DNA of 64,000 nt from Anaerolineales bacterium (lineage in GTDB: Bacteria; Chloroflexota; Anaerolineae; Anaerolineales; Villigracilaceae): contig CP129481.1 in NCBI GenBank assembly GCA_030583905.1, positions 3,626,136-3,690,135 of the forward strand, given 5' to 3'. The notes below the pieces were generated by a model, which saw nothing but the letters and a program-made list of their open reading frames with translations, was not told where the DNA came from and made no database searches. Positions 52,284 to 59,676 of the stretch are shown piece by piece. Both the position numbers and the translations under genes were made by a program. The stretch's first letter is position 1, and the number at the start of each line of letters is the position of its first letter.

Positions 52284-55200
52284 ATGCACCGCCGACTCAT
52301 TTCCCTCACCCGCGACTCGCGCTTCTCCCTTACCCTGACAATTGCTTCTGGTTTTCTGGCAGGTTTGCTCACCATCTGGCAGGCTTGGAATCTCGCCACC
52401 GTTGTGGATGGAGTCTTCCTACAGAAATTCTCGCTTGCGCAAGTCACCACTCCTCTAATCTTCATGCTCCTCGCCATCAGCGGGCGGACGTTGCTCACGT
52501 GGGTCAACGAAGTCGCCGCCAACGCCGTTGCGGTCCGCATCAAGACCGACCTACGCGAACGGCTCTTCGCGCACATCCTCAAACTCGGTCCCGCCTACTC
52601 TCGCGGACAACGCACTGGCGAACTGACCACCGCCGCCGTCGAAGGCATCGAAGCGTTGGACGCGTATTTCAGCCAATATCTGCCGCAACTGGTCATCACG
52701 GCACTTGTCCCCATTTCCATTTTATTTTTCGTCTTCCCCATTGACCTGCTCACTGGCTTCGTCTTCCTCATCACCGCCCCGCTGATTCCGTTCTTCATGA
52801 TCATCATCGGCAAAGGCGCGGAAGCGGTCACCAAACGCCAATACGAAACCCTGCGTCTGCTCAGCGCCCACTTCCTAGACAGTCTGCAAGGGCTGACCAC
52901 GCTAAAACTCTTCGGTCAGTCGAAGGGACAGGCGAAAAACATCGCCAAAGTTTCCGAGCAATACCGCGACACGACCTTGGGCGTGCTGCGCATCACCTTC
53001 CTCTCGGCGCTTGCATTGGAAATGCTTGCCACTATCAGCACCGCCATCGTCGCCGTCGAGATCGGCTTCCGTCTACTCTACGACCGCATGGAATTTCTGC
53101 CCGCACTCTTCCTGCTCGTCCTCGCCCCTGAGTTCTACATGCCCCTGCGCGCCCTCGGAGCAAGATTCCACGCTGGCATGAACGGCACGACAGCAGCAAA
53201 GCGGATTTATGAAATACTAGATACGCCAATCCCTGAGCCAAAAGTCGAAAGTCAAAAATCAGATCGTTCACGACCTTCGACCTTTGACCTTCGACTCGAA
53301 GATATCTCTTTCACCTACCCCAACGAAACCACCCCCGCCCTGCAAAACATCAACCTGACAATCAAACAGGGACAGCACATCGCCCTCGTCGGCAAAACCG
53401 GCGCAGGGAAATCAACCCTCGTTCAACTATTACTTGGCTTTATTCAACCAACCGAAGGAAGCCTTCTGCCTTCTGCCTTCTGCCTTCAGAACTCCATCGC
53501 CTGGGTTCCTCAAAAACCGCACCTCTTCCACGCCACCATCGCCGAAAACATCCGCCTCGGCAAAGCGGACGCGACCCACGAAGAAGTTGTCCGCGCCGCC
53601 AAAGCCGCGCGCCTGCACGACTTCATCGAATCGCTGCCCGAAAAATATGAAACTCTCGTCGGCGAAAGCGGCGCCCGCCTCTCCAGCGGACAAGCCCAAC
53701 GCCTCGCCCTCGCCCGCGCCTTCCTCAAAGATGCGCCAATCCTTATCCTCGACGAACCCACTTCCGCGCTCGACCCTGAAACCGAATCCCTGCTCGAAGA
53801 ATCCACTCGCGAACTCATGCACGGACGTACCGTCATCACCATCGCCCACCGTCTCAACACCATCTTCCAAGCCGACAGAATCATCGTCCTCGACGAAGGC
53901 AGAATCATCGAACAAGGCACGCATCGTGAACTTATTGCGTTGAATGGCATGTACGCGAGCATGGTGAAGACGTATGAAATGAAAGACGAAAGAGGAAAGA
54001 ATTCAAACGTAATTCGTAATGCGGAATACGTAATGGGCGAATCAAATTACGAATCACGAATTACGCATCACGTCCCCAATCCTCAATCGCAAATCGTAAA
54101 TCCAAAATCCACAATCATCCCTCGCCTCCTCACCTTCCTACGCGGCAACTGGCACCGCGTCGCACTCTCTATCCTTCTCAGTTCCATCACCATCCTTGCC
54201 AGCGTCGCGCTCATGGGCACCTCGGCGTGGCTGATCTCCACTGCCGCCATCGCCGTCTCCGTCGCGGACCTTGGCGTCTCCACGGTCGGCACGCGCTTCT
54301 TCGGCATCACCCGCGCCATCTTCCGCTACCTCGAGCGCCTCGTCTCGCACGACGTCACCTTCCGCCTTCTCGCCAAACTGCGCGTGTGGTTCTACGAAAA
54401 GCTCGAACCCCTCGCCCCTGCCCGCCTGATGAACTTCCGCTCCGGCGACCTGCTTGCCCGCATCATCGGCGATGTGGAAACATTGGAAAATTTCTACGTC
54501 CGCGTCGTTTCCCCGCCATTGACCGCCATCGTCGTTGGAGTCTTCACCGCCATCTTCCTCGCTTCTTTCTACCCGCTGCTTGCTCCTGTTTACCTGACCT
54601 TTTATCTCAGCCTCGGCTTGTTCCTTCCCATCCTCGCGCAGACCACCAGCCGCAAATCCGCCGAGCAGACCATCTCACTTCGTGCAGATCTACAAACTAA
54701 TCTCGTCGACGGCATTCAAGGCATGGCAGACCTTATCGCCTACGGTCGCGCCGATGAACGCCTCACACAAATTGCATCCAACGCAGACGAGTACGGCAAC
54801 GCCCAACGCCGCATGGCGCGTGTGACCGGCATCCATTCTGCAATGGGAACCCTGCTCACCAACCTCGGCATGTGGACGATCCTCTTCTTGACCATTCCGC
54901 AGATCATCAACGGTGAGATCGCTGGTCCCATGCTGGCTTCGCTCACTCTGCTCACTCTCGCTTCGTTTGAAGCCGTTCTTCCGCTGCCACTTGCCGCCCA
55001 AATGTGGAACTCCGCTCGTGAGGCGGCAAGGCGCTTGTTTGAGGTTGTTGATGTTGAGCCAGAAATAAAGGATGATATTCGATATTCGAAACTCGATGAA
55101 CGAACATCGAATATCGAATTCTCGAATCTCTCTTTCACCTACCCCACCCAATCCACGCCTGCCCTGCAACATGTGACCTTCAACCTTAAACCTGAAACCT

Positions 55201-55850
55201 CCCTCGCCATCGTTGGTCCGAGCGGGGCGGGCAAGAGCACCATTGCCAATTTGTTGCTGCGATTCTGGGAGTACGAAGTCAGAGACATCCGCTTGGGGGG
55301 AGAATCGCTCAAATTGCTGAATCAGGATGAAGTCAGAGAAAGATGCGGATATGTATCCCAGAACACGTATTTCTTCAACACATCCATTTATGAAAATCTG
55401 CGCTTTGCCCGCAGAAAAGTCACAAGAGATGAAGTGGAAGCGGCATGCAAATCTGTGCAGATACATGACTTCATCATGAGTCTGCCGAAAAGCTATGACA
55501 CGTTAATCGGTGAGCAGGGATTGCGCCTCTCAGGCGGCGAACGTCAACGCTTGGCGATTGCGCGCGCGTTGATAAAAGATGCGCCGATCTTAATCCTTGA
55601 TGAACCCACCGCTAACCTGGACCCGTTGACCGAGAAACAAGTTCTGGAAACATTATTCGATGTGATGAAACGTAAGACATCCCTGCTCATAACGCATCGG
55701 TTGATCGGGCTCGAGAACGTGGACGAAATCCTTGTGATGAACCACGGGCAGATCGTGGAGCGCGGCACACACGCGGAGTTGGTCAAAAAGGACGGTTTAT
55801 ACCGCCGCCTGCTGGACTTGCAAAATCGTATACTGGATGATGAAATCTAG
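52284..55850 (+). CDS. cydDC: Fused CydD-CydC ABC exporter for cytochrome bd assembly
   Basis: 1188 residues: two complete half-transporters in one chain. CydD half: membrane domain 15-310, Walker A GKTGAGKST (about 370), signature LSSGQAQ (about 463), Walker B LILDEPTSALD. CydC half: membrane domain from about 615-915, Walker A GPSGAGKST (about 977), signature LSGGERQ (about 1081), Walker B LILDEPTANLD. CydDC exports thiols/haem and is needed for bd oxidase. Four tandem-heptamer DNA tracts are embedded in frame at 53244, 53462, 54009 and 55074. No Shine-Dalgarno: the start abuts repeats. Fusion in this order is known in some Gram-positives and Chloroflexi. Confidence 0.93.
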   Translation: MHRRLISLTRDSRFSLTLTIASGFLAGLLTIWQAWNLATVVDGVFLQKFSLAQVTTPLIFMLLAISGRTLLTWVNEVAANAVAVRIKTDLRERLFAHILKLGPAYSRGQRTGELTTAAVEGIEALDAYFSQYLPQLVITALVPISILFFVFPIDLLTGFVFLITAPLIPFFMIIIGKGAEAVTKRQYETLRLLSAHFLDSLQGLTTLKLFGQSKGQAKNIAKVSEQYRDTTLGVLRITFLSALALEMLATISTAIVAVEIGFRLLYDRMEFLPALFLLVLAPEFYMPLRALGARFHAGMNGTTAAKRIYEILDTPIPEPKVESQKSDRSRPSTFDLRLEDISFTYPNETTPALQNINLTIKQGQHIALVGKTGAGKSTLVQLLLGFIQPTEGSLLPSAFCLQNSIAWVPQKPHLFHATIAENIRLGKADATHEEVVRAAKAARLHDFIESLPEKYETLVGESGARLSSGQAQRLALARAFLKDAPILILDEPTSALDPETESLLEESTRELMHGRTVITIAHRLNTIFQADRIIVLDEGRIIEQGTHRELIALNGMYASMVKTYEMKDERGKNSNVIRNAEYVMGESNYESRITHHVPNPQSQIVNPKSTIIPRLLTFLRGNWHRVALSILLSSITILASVALMGTSAWLISTAAIAVSVADLGVSTVGTRFFGITRAIFRYLERLVSHDVTFRLLAKLRVWFYEKLEPLAPARLMNFRSGDLLARIIGDVETLENFYVRVVSPPLTAIVVGVFTAIFLASFYPLLAPVYLTFYLSLGLFLPILAQTTSRKSAEQTISLRADLQTNLVDGIQGMADLIAYGRADERLTQIASNADEYGNAQRRMARVTGIHSAMGTLLTNLGMWTILFLTIPQIINGEIAGPMLASLTLLTLASFEAVLPLPLAAQMWNSAREAARRLFEVVDVEPEIKDDIRYSKLDERTSNIEFSNLSFTYPTQSTPALQHVTFNLKPETSLAIVGPSGAGKSTIANLLLRFWEYEVRDIRLGGESLKLLNQDEVRERCGYVSQNTYFFNTSIYENLRFARRKVTRDEVEAACKSVQIHDFIMSLPKSYDTLIGEQGLRLSGGERQRLAIARALIKDAPILILDEPTANLDPLTEKQVLETLFDVMKRKTSLLITHRLIGLENVDEILVMNHGQIVERGTHAELVKKDGLYRRLLDLQNRILDDEI
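53244..53295 (+). repeat. In-frame repeat tract 1 in cydDC (CydD domain linker)
   Basis: GTCGAAA-GTCAAAA (53244-53257) is mirrored by TTTGACCTTCGAC (53283-53295). Encodes VESQKSDRSRPSTFDLRL just before the nucleotide-binding domain. Same word and frame as the E2 linker at 69-82. Confidence 0.85.
53462..53489 (+). repeat. In-frame repeat tract 2 in cydDC (inside CydD ATPase domain)
   Basis: CCTTCTG three times, then CCTTCAG. It encodes LPSAFCLQ between Walker A and the Q-loop, where ABC proteins normally have the D-loop-proximal GxIxVDG...L segment. Confidence 0.88.
54009..54119 (+). repeat. In-frame repeat tract 3 in cydDC (CydD-CydC junction)
   Basis: Nine degenerate heptamers (54009-54071: GTAATTC, GTAATGC, GGAATAC, GTAATGG, GCGAATC, AAATTAC, GAATCAC, GAATTAC, GCATCAC), a 6-nt break, then six of the AATCnnn type (54078-54119). 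They encode the whole inter-half linker, about residues 575-612. Confidence 0.9.
55074..55122 (+). repeat. In-frame repeat tract 4 in cydDC (CydC domain linker)
   Basis: Seven heptamers: GATATTC, GATATTC, GAAACTC, GATGAAC, GAACATC, GAATATC, GAATTCT. Encodes the linker before the second nucleotide-binding domain, the position equivalent to tract 1. Confidence 0.88.
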
Positions 55851-55861
55851 CATTTTGCCGC

Positions 55862-55890
55862 TTGCAACCCTTTCATGTAAGTGCTATAAT
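55862..55890 (+). promoter_or_regulatory. Promoter of rho
   Basis: TTGCAA (55862-55867), 17-bp spacer and TATAAT (55885-55890) with an extended TGC. Transcription would start near 55897, leaving a leader of about 190 nt. Confidence 0.8.
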
Positions 55891-56023
55891 TCTGGCAATT
55901 CCCCTGATGTTTGATAACTGATTTCCATTTTGACAGCGCACAGGGCGTCCACCTTGCGTGGAAAATATAAAGATAACCTTGACTGAAATCCCAATCTCAT
56001 CAACAAATCCCTAAGGAAACCTG

Positions 56024-56053
56024 CCAGCCCATCTAGAGGGGACTGGTCTTTTT
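56024..56053 (+). terminator. Terminator-like hairpin in the rho leader
   Basis: CCAGCCC (56024-56030) pairs with GGG and CTGG (56039-56046) with one bulge, followed by TCTTTTT. It lies about 30 nt before the rho ATG, so it could act as an attenuator in autoregulation. Confidence 0.5.
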
Positions 56054-56084
56054 CACATTCCATTTTCCCATAAGAGAACCCGAC

Positions 56085-57362
56085 ATGAAAATACTTGAAC
56101 TAGAGAACGAACCTCTTTCCAAATTGCGCGCAATGGCGAAGAATTTCAATATTCCCAACGCCAACCGCCTTAAGAAAGAGACCCTTGCCATGATGATCCG
56201 CGAGGCGGAGGCGCAGAAGGAGGGCATCGAACTGCGCGGCGGCATTTTGGAGATCATGAGCGAAGGGATCGGCTTCCTGCGAGCCACAAACTACCGCATC
56301 AGCGACCAGGATGTATATGTCTCGCAGGCGCAGTTACGGCGCTACGATCTGCGCGCAGGCGACCTCGTCATCGGGCAGGTGCGTCCGCCGCGCGAGAGTG
56401 AACGTCACTTCGGCTTGCTGAAGGTGGAATCCATCAATGGCTTGGAGCCCGAAGAAGCCTCCCGCAGGGCGAATTTCGAAAACCTGACCCCTATATTCCC
56501 CGAAACAAGATTTGACCTGGAAACCGACCCGAAAACGCTCGCCCCGCGCTTGATCAATTTGATCGCGCCCATCGGACGCGGACAGCGCGGCTTGATCGTC
56601 TCGCCGCCAAAAACGGGGAAAACCACCATTCTCAAGCAGATCGCCAACTCGATTTCAACCAAATATCCCGATGTGCATTTGATCATTGCCCTCATCGGCG
56701 AACGCCCGGAGGAAGTGACCGATATGGATCGCTCCGTGGACGCCGAAGTGGTCGCATCCACCTTTGATGAGCCTGTCACCGCCCATGTCCGCACGGCGGA
56801 GCTGGCATTAGAGCGCGCTAAGCGGTTGGTGGAGATCGGTCGTCACGTGGTAATCTTAATGGACTCGATCACCCGCCTCGCCCGCGCCTATAACCTGGTC
56901 GTCAACCCATCGGGGCGGACTCTCTCTGGAGGTATGGACCCGTCCGCGTTGTACCCGCCGAAGCGTTTCTTCGGCGCGGCGCGCAACGTGGAAGACGGCG
57001 GCTCGCTGACCATCATCGCCACCTGTCTCGTAGATACCGGTTCCCGCCTCGATGACGTGGTGTACGAAGAGTTCAAAGGCACCGGCAACATGGAATTGCA
57101 CCTCTCACGCAAATTGCAGGAACGCCGCACCTTCCCTGCCGTGGACATCGAACGCTCGTCCACCCGCCGCGAAGACCTGCTGCTCGGACCGGATCTGCTC
57201 CAGCGCGTCTGGCTGATGCGCCGCATGTTCATCCAAATGACATCGCCGCAGCCCCAGGGCGCCGGTATGGACCCGTCTGTGGCAACCGAAGCCATTCTGA
57301 CACGTATGGAAAAATCAAAGAATAATCTGGAGTTTTTGGATAATTTGACAAAGGAAGCCTGA
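56085..57362 (+). CDS. rho: Transcription termination factor Rho
   Basis: 425 residues. N-terminal helical domain (LSKLRAMAKNFNIPNANRLKKETLAMMI), cold-shock-like RNA-binding domain (GGILEIMSEGIGFLRATNYRISDQDVYVS...), and RecA-like ATPase with Walker A SPPKTGKTTIL (about 178-188), LIALIGERPEEVTDM, Walker B VVILMDSITRLARAYN and the R-loop/Q-loop GGMDPSALYPPKRFFGAARN. Hexameric RNA-dependent helicase. Confidence 0.97.
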   Translation: MKILELENEPLSKLRAMAKNFNIPNANRLKKETLAMMIREAEAQKEGIELRGGILEIMSEGIGFLRATNYRISDQDVYVSQAQLRRYDLRAGDLVIGQVRPPRESERHFGLLKVESINGLEPEEASRRANFENLTPIFPETRFDLETDPKTLAPRLINLIAPIGRGQRGLIVSPPKTGKTTILKQIANSISTKYPDVHLIIALIGERPEEVTDMDRSVDAEVVASTFDEPVTAHVRTAELALERAKRLVEIGRHVVILMDSITRLARAYNLVVNPSGRTLSGGMDPSALYPPKRFFGAARNVEDGGSLTIIATCLVDTGSRLDDVVYEEFKGTGNMELHLSRKLQERRTFPAVDIERSSTRREDLLLGPDLLQRVWLMRRMFIQMTSPQPQGAGMDPSVATEAILTRMEKSKNNLEFLDNLTKEA

Positions 57363-57393
57363 TCATCGGCTTTTCTGAATAGATAAAGAAAGA

Positions 57394-58557
57394 ATGAAAC
57401 GTTTTCTGGAAATAATTCGGGCTCGCTTTTCCAAAAAAAGCGGAAAAACTCAGAGCGAACCAAAAGAAACCTCGGCGGTGAATGAACCGCCAACTTCTCC
57501 GCGCGCAAAACGCAAACCGGATCGCTTTACGATCGTCAGTTGGTCGCTGACCTTCATCCTCGTCGCCAGCTTGCTGGGATCGACCCTTTACTACAAGAGC
57601 ACCCTCCCGCCGGTTGTGACAACGATTTCCGCGGCAGCGACACCGGAATCGGATGCCGGTCAGGCTCTGGCTCTGGTACCAAATGTCAGCGCGGGAGGAA
57701 GCGGATTGCCATCCATTTTCCGCGACCTGCAATTAAAGACGAACATCCCCGAACGCCCGCGCTATGAATCTATCATCTATCGCGTATCGCGCGGTGATGC
57801 CATGCTGCGCATCGCGGAGAGTTACAACGTCAAGACGGAATCCATCCTGTACGTCAACACGCAGTTGGAAGACAACCCGCACAACTTGAAACCCGGCATG
57901 GAACTGGTCATCCCGCCGGTGGATGGGTTGTATTACGAATGGCAGGAAGGCGATACCTTTGAAGCGGTTGCCGAGAAATTCGATGCTGAAGTGGACGAGA
58001 TCGTCAACTTCCCCGGCAACGATGTTGACCTGACCAATCCGGAGATCAAGCCCGGCACACTTGTCATGGTCCCCGGCGGTTCGCGCGAACTGCGCAACTG
58101 GGCGGCAGACCTGCAAACCGCGGCACGCGGCGCGAACACTGGCACGGGCGGCGGGAATGCGACCAATGCTTGTGGCGGCGGTCCGGTTGCCAGCGGATTT
58201 GGCTGGCCCGCCAGTTCACAGATCATTTCCGGTAACGGATACGGACCGGGGCACCTTGGGCTGGATATCCAGGCGGCTGAGGGCGAACCCGTGTACGCGG
58301 CAGGCAGCGGCATCGTGACGATGGCGCAAGGAGGCTGGAACTACGGCTACGGCAATGTAGTGCAGATCGATCACGGCAATGGCTATGTGACGGTGTACGC
58401 CCACTTGAGCGCCATCAGCGTCAGTCTGTGTACGCCGGTCGGGCGCGGCGGGGTCATCGGCTTGGCGGGCAACACCGGTAATTCCTTCGGCGCGCATCTG
58501 CATTTTGAAGTGCGTGTCGGCGGTTCGAATATCAATCCGTACGATCTTGTTCGATAG
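57394..58557 (+). CDS. LysM and M23 peptidase protein, membrane-anchored
   Basis: 387 residues. Basic N-terminus, one span (about 48-68), then a LysM-like segment (YRVSRGDAMLRIAESYNVKTESILYVNTQL, about 130-170) and a second (YEWQEGDTFEAVAEKFDAEVDEIVNFP, about 180-220), then a peptidase M23 domain: zinc ligands in GHLGLDIQA (H-x3-D) and HLHFEVRV. Cell wall or S-layer glycan hydrolase acting outside the cell. Starts 31 bp after rho. Confidence 0.92.
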   Translation: MKRFLEIIRARFSKKSGKTQSEPKETSAVNEPPTSPRAKRKPDRFTIVSWSLTFILVASLLGSTLYYKSTLPPVVTTISAAATPESDAGQALALVPNVSAGGSGLPSIFRDLQLKTNIPERPRYESIIYRVSRGDAMLRIAESYNVKTESILYVNTQLEDNPHNLKPGMELVIPPVDGLYYEWQEGDTFEAVAEKFDAEVDEIVNFPGNDVDLTNPEIKPGTLVMVPGGSRELRNWAADLQTAARGANTGTGGGNATNACGGGPVASGFGWPASSQIISGNGYGPGHLGLDIQAAEGEPVYAAGSGIVTMAQGGWNYGYGNVVQIDHGNGYVTVYAHLSAISVSLCTPVGRGGVIGLAGNTGNSFGAHLHFEVRVGGSNINPYDLVR

Positions 58558-58559
58558 AT

Positions 58560-58596
58560 AAAACCTGATGGGTCTTTGAAGATCTGTCAGGTTTTT
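58560..58596 (+). terminator. Terminator after the M23 gene
   Basis: AAAACCTGA (58560-58568) with TCAGGTTTT (58587-58595). Contains the word GATCTGTCAGGT, which relates it to the repeat at 28415. Confidence 0.75.
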
Positions 58597-58602
58597 AATC
58601 GC

Positions 58603-59388
58603 ATGAACGAATCCTCCCTCAAAAAATCACTTTCAAAATTAAACATCGGCGACCTGCGCTACTTCGATTCCATCGGCTCGACCAACGATGAGGCGCTGGC
58701 GTGGGCGGCGGGCGGCGCAAAGGACATGTCCATTGTGGTTGCGGATGAACAGACGCAGGGACGCGGCAGGCTGGACCGGAAATGGTTCACACCAAAAGGC
58801 AGCGCGCTTGCATTCAGCCTGATCCTGCGCCCCTCCGCGTCCCTGCGCCCGCATCTCTCGCGGACCGTGGGCTTGACCGCCCTTTCCCTGTCAGATACCT
58901 GTCTCAAGCTTGGTCTCGCTCCGAGCATCAAATGGCCCAACGATATCTTATTGAACGGCAAAAAAACGGCGGGCATCCTGATCGAATCGGTCTGGTCGGG
59001 CGAGGATGTGGATTCTCTGGTGATCGGGGTTGGCGTGAACGTGCTCAGCACATCCGTGCCGCCGCTGGACGTCCTGCGATTCTCAGCTACCAGCATCGAA
59101 GACGAATTAGAGAAAGAACCGCCCGCGCGCGAGGACATCCTGCGGGAAATCCTTAACGCATTCTTTTCATGGCGCGAGCGGATGGGAACGGATGAGTTGA
59201 TCCAAGCCTGGGAGGAGAATCTGGCGTTTCGCGGGAAGCAGGTTCAAGTCGAGACAGGAGGCGACAGGTATCCCATCACTGGCAGCCTGCATGGACTTGA
59301 ATCCGACGGCAGTCTGCGTTTGCACGATGAACATGACAAATCCATGATTATCCGTTTTGGGGATGTCAGCCTGAGACCAATCGCATGA
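58603..59388 (+). CDS. birA: Biotin--[acetyl-CoA-carboxylase] ligase
   Basis: 261 residues, catalytic domain only. Biotin/ATP motifs: GSTNDEALAWA, GRGRLDRKW (about 53-61) and KWPNDILLNGKKTAGILIE (about 110-128). There is no N-terminal HTH, so unlike E. coli BirA it cannot repress. ATG at 58603 lies directly after the terminator; a Shine-Dalgarno is not clear. Confidence 0.93.
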   Translation: MNESSLKKSLSKLNIGDLRYFDSIGSTNDEALAWAAGGAKDMSIVVADEQTQGRGRLDRKWFTPKGSALAFSLILRPSASLRPHLSRTVGLTALSLSDTCLKLGLAPSIKWPNDILLNGKKTAGILIESVWSGEDVDSLVIGVGVNVLSTSVPPLDVLRFSATSIEDELEKEPPAREDILREILNAFFSWRERMGTDELIQAWEENLAFRGKQVQVETGGDRYPITGSLHGLESDGSLRLHDEHDKSMIIRFGDVSLRPIA

Positions 59389-59412
59389 TATACTTTAAAA
59401 ATCGAGGTAACC

Positions 59413-59631
59413 ATGTTCGATAATCTGCGTGAAGAAGCCAATTCAAAACCATTTTACGATGAAGAGGAAGCCCAATTCCAGCCCGCTGTGGGGAGCGGTT
59501 CTTCGGGTGAAGGCTCGCGCTTTCTCGGCATGACGCCCCCTCAGCGGTTCGTGATCGCACTGATGATGATGTTCGCGGTATGCGTGATCGGCGCGTTGTG
59601 CCTGCTGGTAACAGAACGTATTGCGTTCTAA
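59413..59631 (+). CDS. Small single-span membrane protein
   Basis: 72 residues. An acidic, flexible N-terminus (EEANSKPFYDEEEAQFQPAVGSGSSGEG) and one span (RFVIALMMMFAVCVIGALCLLV, about 45-66). GAGGTAACC precedes the ATG. Follows birA by 24 bp and ends at a strong terminator. No family assigned. Confidence 0.72.
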   Translation: MFDNLREEANSKPFYDEEEAQFQPAVGSGSSGEGSRFLGMTPPQRFVIALMMMFAVCVIGALCLLVTERIAF

Positions 59632-59641
59632 AAAACGAAAA

Positions 59642-59673
59642 AAAACGGGCGAGGTGTACACCTCGCCCGTTTT
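59642..59673. terminator. Bidirectional terminator before gyrA
   Basis: A 32-nt perfect palindrome (59642-59657 with 59658-59673) with A-run and T-run flanks, between convergent genes. Confidence 0.9.
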
Positions 59674-59676
59674 GAT

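Noticed and set aside
54009..54119. Heptamer array considered as a CRISPR or VNTR spacer array
   Set aside because: Units are 7 bp with no spacers, no cas genes are present and the array is inside an intact reading frame.
52284..55850. cydDC considered as an assembly chimera of two genes
   Set aside because: Both halves are complete, in order and in one frame, and CydD-CydC fusions are known; only tract 2 still merits a read check.
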